DNA of 64,000 nucleotides from Legionella maioricensis (lineage in GTDB: Bacteria; Pseudomonadota; Gammaproteobacteria; Legionellales; Legionellaceae), in the NCBI RefSeq assembly GCF_023618015.1, contig NZ_JAJKBJ010000004.1, positions 150,401 to 214,400 of the forward strand, in the 5' to 3' direction. Numbering within the stretch: position 1 is the stretch's first letter; every line of letters starts with the position of its first letter. Under the pieces are notes generated by a model. The model saw nothing but the letters and a program-made list of their open reading frames with translations. It was not told the origin of the DNA and ran no database searches. Positions 1 to 7,363 of this stretch are shown piece by piece. Both the position numbers and the translations under genes were made by a program.

Positions 1-238
1 CATGAAAAACATAATCTACTCCATTCATTGCATCCGCAAGCGAGTTATAATCACGTACATCGCCAATGTAGTACTTTACTTTTTCATTATCTATCTCATT
101 GCGCATGTCCTCTTGCTTTTTTTCATCCCGGCTAAAAATTCGTATTTCGCGAATGCTTGAATTCAAAAAGCGTTTTAAAATCGCATGACCAAATGAGCCT
201 GTTCCCCCAGTAATCATTAAAACTTTGTCATTAAACAT
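1..238 (-). CDS. fnlA: UDP-GlcNAc 4,6-dehydratase/5-epimerase, FnlA/CapE family (N-terminal part only)
   Basis: Only the first 79 residues lie in the window; the gene continues past position 1. The visible part starts MFNDKVLMITGGTGSFG, holds the NAD(P)-binding GGTGSFG glycine motif, and then IFSRDEKKQ and YIGDVRD, which are hallmarks of the extended SDR enzymes that open the UDP-L-FucNAc and UDP-L-QuiNAc pathways (C4,6 dehydration with C5 epimerisation of UDP-GlcNAc). It starts inside the end of the upstream gene (8-base overlap), so the two are co-transcribed. FnlA and the L-QuiNAc homologue QnlA cannot be told apart from this piece. PseB at 39850-40863 belongs to the same superfamily but differs at [11 protein letters not shown]. 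Confidence 0.85.
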   Translation of the reverse strand, partial: MFNDKVLMITGGTGSFGHAILKRFLNSSIREIRIFSRDEKKQEDMRNEIDNEKVKYYIGDVRDYNSLADAMNGVDYVFH

Positions 239-1103
239 TTAACTCGCCTCTAGACTGATATAACATCTCAATAAGATAAGGCCATTCTGGGGCGACATAT
301 CCGGTTGCCTCTCTAAATCGCTCCGCATTTAAGGATCGATCAATGAAGAACTGCTCCTCCGGGATAATGCTTATCTTTTTGCCATAGGTTTCTGCAACCA
401 AATTTAACAAGTCGTATTTACTAATTGGTTTGGCAGCTACATGATAGAGGCCAAATAAATGAGGACGGGGAATCACAAAATCCATGATTACCCGTGTCAA
501 CTCAACAGTCGGTAACCCTGAAAAAATAGCATGTACGTATCCCTTCACTTGTTCTTTTTGCGAAAGGAACCAATCGATCAAAGCATAATGACTATTTAAT
601 TCATGACCAATAATTGAAGTTCTTAACGTGATCACGTGCGGCAAGTCTGACAGTTCACCAATAAATTTGGATTTACCATATAAGTCTTCAGCATCAGAAA
701 GATCGGACTCTTTATACATTCCCTTACGCCCGGAGAAAACACAGTCTGTACTTATATGGATTAATCTTGCTTCAAAAAGCCCACACAGCTTAGCTAAACG
801 ATGGGGAAATATAGAATTGATAGGCAAAACTATAAGCGGATCATTAGCGCTGGAAAGCTGTTTTATCAAGCCCACACAATTAATTACCAGATTGGGTTTG
901 ACTCGCTCAAACACATCATGAAGCGCGTGTTCATCAAGAACATCCACATTATAAATCAACTTTGAATGAGTCTGTTCAGGAAAATAGGCAAGGCCATTTT
1001 CACTTCGCAAAGTACCCCACGCCTCATATCGTTCATTTTTTTGAAGTGTATGCAATATGGCACTTCCTAACATGCCTGTTGCTCCCAACACTAAAATCTT
1101 CAA
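231..1103 (-). CDS. RmlD-like SDR sugar reductase (FnlB/QnlB-type)
   Basis: A 290-residue short-chain dehydrogenase/reductase of the dTDP-4-dehydrorhamnose reductase (RmlD) type. It has the Rossmann motif GATGMLG at residues 8-13, the STDCVFSG strand near 118-125, and the catalytic YGKSK (Tyr142, Lys146). Next to an FnlA-like dehydratase and a WbuB-like transferase, it most likely reduces the 4-keto intermediate on the way to UDP-L-FucNAc or UDP-L-QuiNAc. Its short, RmlD-like form suits the L-QuiNAc reductase (QnlB/WbvR type), but this is inference. The start codon is TTG at 1103, forming a TTGA overlap with the stop of the upstream glycosyltransferase, so translation is probably coupled. The 2-epimerase that would finish the pathway should lie beyond the left edge. 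Confidence 0.75.
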   Translation of the reverse strand: MKILVLGATGMLGSAILHTLQKNERYEAWGTLRSENGLAYFPEQTHSKLIYNVDVLDEHALHDVFERVKPNLVINCVGLIKQLSSANDPLIVLPINSIFPHRLAKLCGLFEARLIHISTDCVFSGRKGMYKESDLSDAEDLYGKSKFIGELSDLPHVITLRTSIIGHELNSHYALIDWFLSQKEQVKGYVHAIFSGLPTVELTRVIMDFVIPRPHLFGLYHVAAKPISKYDLLNLVAETYGKKISIIPEEQFFIDRSLNAERFREATGYVAPEWPYLIEMLYQSRGELNV

Positions 1104-2344
1104 TTAATTTCTCCACTTTTACTAATTCGTTCCTCAAAAACTTCTATGAGGCGTTGACTCTGACTAATCATTTCAAAATGTTCAAGAAAATAGGCTCTTC
1201 CATTTTGGCCAAGTTTATCTCGGTTTAGGTCTGACATATAGTAAAGTCGCTCAATATTTTTAGCTAAAGCCACTCCATCTTCTGCAGGAGAGGAAAAACC
1301 AGCTCCTGATTCCTCGATTACTCGTCCCCCCTCCCCATCAAGTGCAGCTAATACGGGTCGACCTGCTGCCAAATAAGCTTGTATTTTACTTGGGATGGTA
1401 TAAGTAAAAATTTCATTTTTTTTAAGTGTAACAAGTAATCCTGTTGCGCGCGAAAAGATAAATGGCATTAATGAAGAAGGAAAACGACCCGCCAAAATCA
1501 AATTATCCAAGCCCTTGTTCGTTTTTTGTTGTTCAATCCATCCCAACATACTGCCACTACCGACTAAAACCAACTTGCAATCTGGCAAATGCTTTAACTG
1601 TTCAGCTGCCTGTACCAAGGTTTCCACCGACTGTGCCGTTCCAAGATTACCGGCAAAAACAAAACAGCGATTGGTTTCCAACATCAATTGCAATTCACTG
1701 GGAATGGACTCAGGTTCATGACGTTCAGGGGAAATTTCAAGATATGAGTTGGGGTAATAAACTATTTTCTCATCAGCAGCGTATTGTGAAACCGGTTTGC
1801 GAAATGCTTGTGATTGTACCAATAACAGATCCACGGCGGTATAAATTCTACGCACTAATCTGCCAATTAACTTAAGGATGAAGTTATTTCGTATGAATCC
1901 GGTAGCACTTAAGCTTTCGGGCCAAAGATCCTGAACCCATAATGCCAGAGGTATTTTCAGCCGTTTTTTTAAATAAATGGCCGGGATTACGGAGGTTATT
2001 GGGGAGGGCGCAAAAACAAAAATCACATCAAATTGCTTTGTTTTAATTAAGCGATGAAAATAAAACAAGCCACTGAACACAAAGGAAAAATAATTAAGCA
2101 TTAACCTCATACCCCCACCCTTTCCTCGAGGAAATAGAGGTACACGATGGACAGGTATCTTGTCATCAAAATAATCCATAGCGCATCCCGCGGCCGAATA
2201 TCCATTATAAATGGCGCCATCTGGATAATTAGGTTTCCCTGTGAGGACTTCAATGGTATGTCCCTGCGCAACAATACATTTAGCTAAATCACTGATAATA
2301 AATGATTCAGGCCAAAAGTATTGAGATATTAAGAGAATTTTCAT
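1100..2344 (-). CDS. WbuB-like glycosyltransferase (GT4)
   Basis: A 414-residue GT-B glycosyltransferase. The N-terminal domain opens with LLISQYFWPE and carries WVQDLWPESL near residue 140, both typical of WbuB, the family that transfers L-FucNAc or a related N-acetyl amino sugar to a lipid-linked acceptor in O-antigen assembly. The C-terminal nucleotide-sugar domain has FAGNLG near 230 and the PSKIQAYLAAGRPV donor-site segment near 320-333, where WbuB-type enzymes carry PSK instead of the usual EX7E. It overlaps the RmlD-like reductase gene by four bases, in line with using the sugar made by its neighbours. Cytoplasmic, probably membrane-associated. The exact sugar is inferred. Confidence 0.8.
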   Translation of the reverse strand: MKILLISQYFWPESFIISDLAKCIVAQGHTIEVLTGKPNYPDGAIYNGYSAAGCAMDYFDDKIPVHRVPLFPRGKGGGMRLMLNYFSFVFSGLFYFHRLIKTKQFDVIFVFAPSPITSVIPAIYLKKRLKIPLALWVQDLWPESLSATGFIRNNFILKLIGRLVRRIYTAVDLLLVQSQAFRKPVSQYAADEKIVYYPNSYLEISPERHEPESIPSELQLMLETNRCFVFAGNLGTAQSVETLVQAAEQLKHLPDCKLVLVGSGSMLGWIEQQKTNKGLDNLILAGRFPSSLMPFIFSRATGLLVTLKKNEIFTYTIPSKIQAYLAAGRPVLAALDGEGGRVIEESGAGFSSPAEDGVALAKNIERLYYMSDLNRDKLGQNGRAYFLEHFEMISQSQRLIEVFEERISKSGEIN

Positions 2345-2460
2345 TAATAAATTCTAAACTCTGATAGTTAAATATAAACGACTTAAACTTACTTACCATT
2401 AAGTAAATGGGCTATCTTAATCCCCGTTCGGCTGAGGAGTATTGACCTAAGCCTCCCTCC

Positions 2461-2556
2461 GTCATCCCGCGAGGGAATCTCCTGAAATAGACATTGAGCC
2501 ACATTTTGGAGATCCTTCGCTTCGCTTAGGATCACGTTTCTTAACGTCAATGGCAG
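2461..2556. repeat. REP-like interspersed repeat
   Basis: The 259-base gap between two glycosyltransferase genes (2345-2603) holds no convincing gene but contains an imperfect palindromic element. It begins GTCATCCCGCGAGGGAATCT and ends in a segment with GGAGATCCTTCGCTTCGCTT followed by CGTTTCTTAA and TCAATGGCAG. The second half (about 2499-2556) recurs at 49510-49566 with only a few differences, and the ends resemble the palindrome at 63930-64000. A 67-codon open frame across it is most simply a by-product of the repeat. Confidence 0.7.
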
Positions 2557-2603
2557 CGCCACGAAGTCAAGGGATGTCGAATAGTACTTCAATAATTAAA
2601 ATA

Positions 2604-3641
2604 TCAACACACCATGGTATTATTTTTAGACATATGTTCAACCATCTCGGTAATCACATTATCCCAGGTTTTTAAATTCACAGGAGAAATTTCTTCTCTT
2701 TTTAAACGCAACAATGGCCTATTCAGATTGGGGATTGATACTTCTTCAAAATGCAAACCAGCCACCAGCTCTCTATGAGGAGCAATATCAGAAATATAGG
2801 ATTCTTTTGCGAAAAATATTCCTTCTGATGCCGCATTATATGAGTTTTCTATATAAGTTGTCGAAATATAAAACTCGGCTTGACGCAAATAATCAACTAC
2901 CTTATCTCTTGGAAGACTCCCCTTCAAAATAATATTAGGATTCATGCGCAGGCTTTTGGGGACTTTTTTATCATCACCAATAATCATCAACTTCAGTTGA
3001 TTGTCCTTAGCATGAAGCATTTCAAATACTGCATAGGAATCCGCCAATGCTTTGTAACGATAAGTGCCCAGAACCACTGCAATTTTTTCTTTCTTTTCCT
3101 GCTTTGCATCATTGTAAAATAATATCTCGTCATCACTGCCATTCACCGATACAAAAAATCTCAAAGGATGTTTTGATTTAATCAAGCTCAATGAATAAGA
3201 CGATTCTGCAGAAACGATATCTGCATTTTTAAAATTATTTTCTATTCTTCGGCCCAGATAACTCAGTTTCAACTTATCAAATAAAGGTAAAGGGATGCCC
3301 TGAGAACCAAGAGGCAAAACATTACTTAAATGAAACCAGTTTAACCTCCCCAATTTATAGTAAATGGGAATTCCATAAGAATAATAAACATTAGGGACTC
3401 CTATCTCGGCTTCCAATTCTTTCAAATAATCACAATCACGAAACAATCGCTGTAACTTGGATTGACTGACTACAAAAAAATGATTATTGGGAAATTCGGT
3501 AATTAATGACTTGCACATGGGATGTATTATGAACCAAGCCCCACCATTTTGATTAAACCATTTTGCATAGGCATAAAGACGCTTAAAGCCGCCGCCTGAA
3601 TATGAAACCGCAAAATTAAAAAGAAATTTGTTATTTATCAC
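2604..3641 (-). CDS. Putative glycosyltransferase (GT-B fold)
   Basis: A 345-residue protein that looks like a GT4-type glycosyltransferase, though divergent. It opens with FNFAVSYSGGGFKRLYAYAK (glycine-rich loop of the first GT-B domain) and has a second domain with EKIAVVLGTYRYKALADSYA near 185-205 and an ILKGSLPRDKVVDYLRQAEF segment near 237-256, matching the donor-binding region. SYNAASEGIFFAKESYI near 265-281 takes the place of the acceptor/donor glutamate region. The start is GTG at 3641, inside the end of the upstream epimerase gene (11-base overlap). It should add one sugar of the O-unit; donor and acceptor cannot be read from sequence. Confidence 0.65.
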   Translation of the reverse strand: MINNKFLFNFAVSYSGGGFKRLYAYAKWFNQNGGAWFIIHPMCKSLITEFPNNHFFVVSQSKLQRLFRDCDYLKELEAEIGVPNVYYSYGIPIYYKLGRLNWFHLSNVLPLGSQGIPLPLFDKLKLSYLGRRIENNFKNADIVSAESSYSLSLIKSKHPLRFFVSVNGSDDEILFYNDAKQEKKEKIAVVLGTYRYKALADSYAVFEMLHAKDNQLKLMIIGDDKKVPKSLRMNPNIILKGSLPRDKVVDYLRQAEFYISTTYIENSYNAASEGIFFAKESYISDIAPHRELVAGLHFEEVSIPNLNRPLLRLKREEISPVNLKTWDNVITEMVEHMSKNNTMVC

Positions 3642-4584
3642 TGATTAAATTCCCTGTTGCATTTTTTTCCAAAAAGCGTTTACCGAATTGATTCACCGCA
3701 TTATCCAATGAATCAACTGGAGTAAAATTCGTAGAAAAAAGTTTTTTAGAGTCATAAGTTCGTCCCAAATTAAATCCTGATCGCCCCTTTAATTTTAAGA
3801 GTATGGATAAAACGGATAGCGGAATGGGCAATAATGGTATTTTTCTTCTCCCAAGCCCCAGCGTTTCCCGTAAAATAGATTCAATGCTAATAAAGTTATT
3901 TTGGGGATCGTCGTCCGAAGAAATAAAATAAATGCCTCTGTTGGATAAAGAGGCTTGTGACAAATGAAGTATCGCTGCAGCTACGTTATGAACAGAAACC
4001 AAATGCATTTTTCGATTTCTGAAAAGTGAAGCCCGCAAATAGTTAACAAACTGACTGCCTTTCATTAAGGCATCAGCCAATTTTAATAAATTTTTTCCTT
4101 CAGGACCAACAATCGCCGTAGGTCGCAAAACAATCACATCAAGACCATCTAAACTACTCTTTAATACCCTCTCTTCTATGGCGAATTTGACTTGTTCGTA
4201 TTGGGTCAGTGGCTCGCAGACAACAGACTCATCAATACGACAGTTTTTAACTGCTCCCACCACATTAGCGGTAGAGCAATGGATTAATCTTTGTATCTTG
4301 TTCCGAATACATGAATCAATAACATTATTAATCAGCTGAAGGTTATCAGAATCATTATCACCAGGAATATAAGCCGTATTAACGATTATGTCATCTTTTT
4401 CAAGAACTTCGTCCAATGCGCCGGGGATTAAAAGATCCAATTCAAACCAGGTTATTTTATCTGAATGTTGGGTATCCGATTTTTTTTTACGTACTACTGC
4501 TTTTATCGGAAATAGGCTCGCTCCTTGCTCAATAATGGCCTTACCTAAAAAACCTCCTGCACCTAAAATGACTAAAGAAGGCAT
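3631..4584 (-). CDS. NAD-dependent epimerase/dehydratase (SDR)
   Basis: A 317-residue extended SDR protein. The N-terminal Rossmann motif is GAGGFLG (residues 8-14), the active-site tyrosine and lysine are in YEQVK near residue 150, and LRPTAIVGPEG near 178 is the substrate-domain signature seen in UDP-sugar epimerases and 4-ketoreductases. Its atypical GAGGFLG and the short C-terminal domain resemble epimerase/reductase proteins of O-antigen loci such as WbpV/WbpK relatives. It directly abuts the upstream glycosyltransferase gene (4585) with no spacer and overlaps the downstream one. Likely role: C4 epimerisation or reduction of a nucleotide sugar; the substrate is unknown. Confidence 0.75.
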   Translation of the reverse strand: MPSLVILGAGGFLGKAIIEQGASLFPIKAVVRKKKSDTQHSDKITWFELDLLIPGALDEVLEKDDIIVNTAYIPGDNDSDNLQLINNVIDSCIRNKIQRLIHCSTANVVGAVKNCRIDESVVCEPLTQYEQVKFAIEERVLKSSLDGLDVIVLRPTAIVGPEGKNLLKLADALMKGSQFVNYLRASLFRNRKMHLVSVHNVAAAILHLSQASLSNRGIYFISSDDDPQNNFISIESILRETLGLGRRKIPLLPIPLSVLSILLKLKGRSGFNLGRTYDSKKLFSTNFTPVDSLDNAVNQFGKRFLEKNATGNLISDK

Positions 4585-5880
4585 TTATGAACCTCTTGAA
4601 AATAAATCAATATACGCATTGGCAACCTCAGGTAACTGATATTGTGCCATAATCTTGTTTACTGTGCTCTTGGCTACTTGGCTAGAGTTATTTATAAACG
4701 TACAAATCTCATCAAGAGTAGTATCTGATATTCCTGCATTTTGAAATAGGGAAAAAGCGCAGGGATAATCTTCCAGCATTGAAACCGATGAATCTCTGTC
4801 TACAGATGCAATATTTAATATCGGCAGCCCGGTAGACATATACTCAATCACTTTGCTTGGGACTTGATAAGCCGTAGTGTTACCGATATTGACCAATATA
4901 TCAGCGTTTTTATAAACATTGAGCATGTCGTCTTTGTTCACGATGCCATGAAGAAATATCCAATCATTAATTGCATCGATGTAAGGATCAAATTCGCTCT
5001 GACAATCACCAATGCGTCCATAAAAATGGAGCTTTAATTGACGAGGCACCAGTTTGGCGCGTAACTTTGATACTAACTCCAATAAATATTTTGGATTACG
5101 AATTTTGGTATATAAGGTACCAGCAAATATTAAATTAATGGATTCTTTACCCAAAGAATTGCTGTTGGTATATATACTCTCATCAATATAGTTGTTTCCT
5201 ACTACCGGAGGGATAACATGCAACCATTTCTTGGGAACACCTAAATAAGACACATATTCATTTAGGGTCTCTGGGGTGGTTACGGAAATCTTTTGTGATG
5301 CATTGATTAATTTATTTTCAATAAATTTATTAATTCTTTTATACAACCTGGTATTATTCATGGGTAACTCTTTCAAAAAAGAGAAGGGATCCCCATAATC
5401 ACAAACCCACTCAATCCCCTTTCGTTTGCGCCCAAGCAGCATTGCTACAATATGAGAACTAAAGGGAACCGCTACAGAAAAAATCCCATCATAGTGATGA
5501 GTCTCAAGTAAGTGAGCTGTACGTTTATATGCTTTAGGTATCCATAACCAAGCGTGATCGGGCCAACGCACCATAACAATAGTTTTCTTCACCAGTGAAT
5601 GAATGAGTTGCTTTGTTTTGATGCGCCAGGAAAGAGGGTTTGATTTTTTTTCATCATTACTGCCCCCTTCATTAGAACGAAAGCGTTGCGAAGGATCGGA
5701 CACCCTATAAACATTGACCCTATTTAGTTGCTCAAATTGAGGTAAAGTTGCATTGGCTGCGGAACACACCACATCGACAATAATGCCACTTTGAGCCCAA
5801 TACTCACAAATTGCGCCCCATCTAAATGCCCGCGGATCATTTACAGGGCTGTAAGAATGGGTAATAACTAAAACACGCAT
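4585..5880 (-). CDS. Glycosyltransferase (GT4-like)
   Basis: A 431-residue GT-B glycosyltransferase. The first domain starts VLVITHSYSPVNDPRAFRW, the typical N-terminus of a subgroup of GT4 enzymes in exopolysaccharide and O-antigen loci. The second domain has LIFAGTLYTKIRNPKYLLEL near 250 (donor domain start), FYGRIG near 285, and PSKVIEYMSTGLPILNIAS near 345-363, where PSKxxEY replaces a full EX7E motif. A long insert near residues 75-110 is charged. It lies between the O-antigen polymerase gene (28-base spacer) and the SDR gene. Likely an internal O-unit transferase; the sugar is not predictable. Confidence 0.75.
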   Translation of the reverse strand: MRVLVITHSYSPVNDPRAFRWGAICEYWAQSGIIVDVVCSAANATLPQFEQLNRVNVYRVSDPSQRFRSNEGGSNDEKKSNPLSWRIKTKQLIHSLVKKTIVMVRWPDHAWLWIPKAYKRTAHLLETHHYDGIFSVAVPFSSHIVAMLLGRKRKGIEWVCDYGDPFSFLKELPMNNTRLYKRINKFIENKLINASQKISVTTPETLNEYVSYLGVPKKWLHVIPPVVGNNYIDESIYTNSNSLGKESINLIFAGTLYTKIRNPKYLLELVSKLRAKLVPRQLKLHFYGRIGDCQSEFDPYIDAINDWIFLHGIVNKDDMLNVYKNADILVNIGNTTAYQVPSKVIEYMSTGLPILNIASVDRDSSVSMLEDYPCAFSLFQNAGISDTTLDEICTFINNSSQVAKSTVNKIMAQYQLPEVANAYIDLFSRGS

Positions 5881-5908
5881 TATTTTATTTCCATTGTTAA
5901 CCAGTTTT

Positions 5909-7363
5909 TTATCGTGCGTATATCAAACGCGACAACAGTTTTTTTCTTTCTGGCTTCATCACCGAGACTAAACCATACTCTTTCCTGACTCCTAACCACA
6001 TAGACAAACCAAGAAAACAATAGACTGCTTGGTAGGCATCTTCTCTAGGGTACCCAAAGAAGGAATGGTATAAAGTAAATAAAATTGCCAACGTCAGGTA
6101 AAGAGGAATCATTTTATTTTTTTTATTCTGAAGGGAGTTTCGTAATCCAGCAATAGAAAACAAGGCTCGTACAAAGGGATAAAAGCCGAATAACATGCCT
6201 AGAATACCTATACGCTGTAACCATCTGATGTAATCGTTGTGGGGGCCTGAGTTAATGACACTGGACAAACCCGCTCCGGTTAAATATTCCTGTGGCTGAA
6301 GCAAAGACAAACCGTGCTTCATGATTTCCCAGCGCGGGGTTCTTAACGTGCGGTATTTATCAAATGCATAATCAATCTGATTAGCACCGTCAATCTGATT
6401 AAAGCGCTCTATATTGGAATTATCCGTATAATCAGAACCATCCACCTTGGCACTTATCGAATGAGCGGCACTGAATGAAGTGAGGCTCTCCCAAGAGAAA
6501 TCAGTGGTGATTAATTTAAAAATAGTCCAAATACATAATAAAAAAACAGGCAACAGGATCAACTTTTTTTTCAAAGTGAGTGCATCATTTTTAACAAAAA
6601 AAACAAAACCAGAAAGTAGAATAAACAGAATGGACTGACGGCTGGTTGATAAATAGGTATAGATAATGAGGAATACCAACACCGCTAAAGCAATATATTT
6701 TTCTAACTTATTAGAGGTCGGGGCATTACACAGATAAACCGCAGATAAAGCGGCAAAAGTTAAATAGGGAATATAGGTATTATACTGAAATCCAGTGCCC
6801 TTCAATTTCACCATTGCCCCAAATGTAGTAAGTGTTCCGAGATGGAAAAAATAAATAAATGCAAAAATACTGAATGGTGCTATCAAAACGGTTAGTAACG
6901 CAATTTTTCGTATTTCACTACTCTTCAGTCCTCTTAAAGCAAAATAAACAACCATAGGAACATATAAAAGAGCATTTCTTAATACATACAGATCAGGGTT
7001 CAGATACCTTAAATGCAATGATGTCTCTGTAATATCGTTATCGTACAAGTTCTTGCCTGTATCGAGCACAGCAAATACTAACAGGATTAAAGGAAAAAAA
7101 ATAACCAGTCCTATATCGATTCCTGCATCATAGTGTTGATCTAAAGTCTCTTTTCCCTTAGAAAGGTATTTCATACCGCATAATATTAAAAACATGCCTG
7201 AAATTATTTCACGATAAAACACTATCTTGTCGAAGAGAAAAAAATGGAAGGGGTTCAATGTGAGTAATAACAACAGCAGATACAAGCCTAAAAGGTCCCA
7301 AAAGCTGTCCTTACTTGATAGATTTTTAATTGTAGATTTAAAATTTGAAAAATAATTAATCAT
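5909..7363 (-). CDS. O-antigen polymerase/ligase family membrane protein (Wzy- or WaaL-like)
   Basis: A 484-residue inner-membrane protein with about ten to twelve hydrophobic segments and one large soluble loop near residues 290-375 (rich in Ser, Asp, Arg), followed by LTGAGLSSVINSGPHNDYI. The glycine-rich GAG motif and the HNDYIRWLQRIGI segment are typical of the Wzy_C/O-antigen ligase family, where the big periplasmic loop holds catalytic Arg and His residues. Because it lies inside the sugar operon and a Wzx-like flippase is also present, polymerase (Wzy) is the more likely role. Its start ATG overlaps the stop of the heparinase-like gene by one base (TAATG). Confidence 0.75.
   Translation of the reverse strand: MINYFSNFKSTIKNLSSKDSFWDLLGLYLLLLLLTLNPFHFFLFDKIVFYREIISGMFLILCGMKYLSKGKETLDQHYDAGIDIGLVIFFPLILLVFAVLDTGKNLYDNDITETSLHLRYLNPDLYVLRNALLYVPMVVYFALRGLKSSEIRKIALLTVLIAPFSIFAFIYFFHLGTLTTFGAMVKLKGTGFQYNTYIPYLTFAALSAVYLCNAPTSNKLEKYIALAVLVFLIIYTYLSTSRQSILFILLSGFVFFVKNDALTLKKKLILLPVFLLCIWTIFKLITTDFSWESLTSFSAAHSISAKVDGSDYTDNSNIERFNQIDGANQIDYAFDKYRTLRTPRWEIMKHGLSLLQPQEYLTGAGLSSVINSGPHNDYIRWLQRIGILGMLFGFYPFVRALFSIAGLRNSLQNKKNKMIPLYLTLAILFTLYHSFFGYPREDAYQAVYCFLGLSMWLGVRKEYGLVSVMKPERKKLLSRLIYAR

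Noticed and set aside
2389..2592. 67-codon open frame on the minus strand in the gap between two glycosyltransferase genes
   Set aside because: It lies mainly over a repeat whose second half recurs at 49510, has no recognisable product and no ribosome site.
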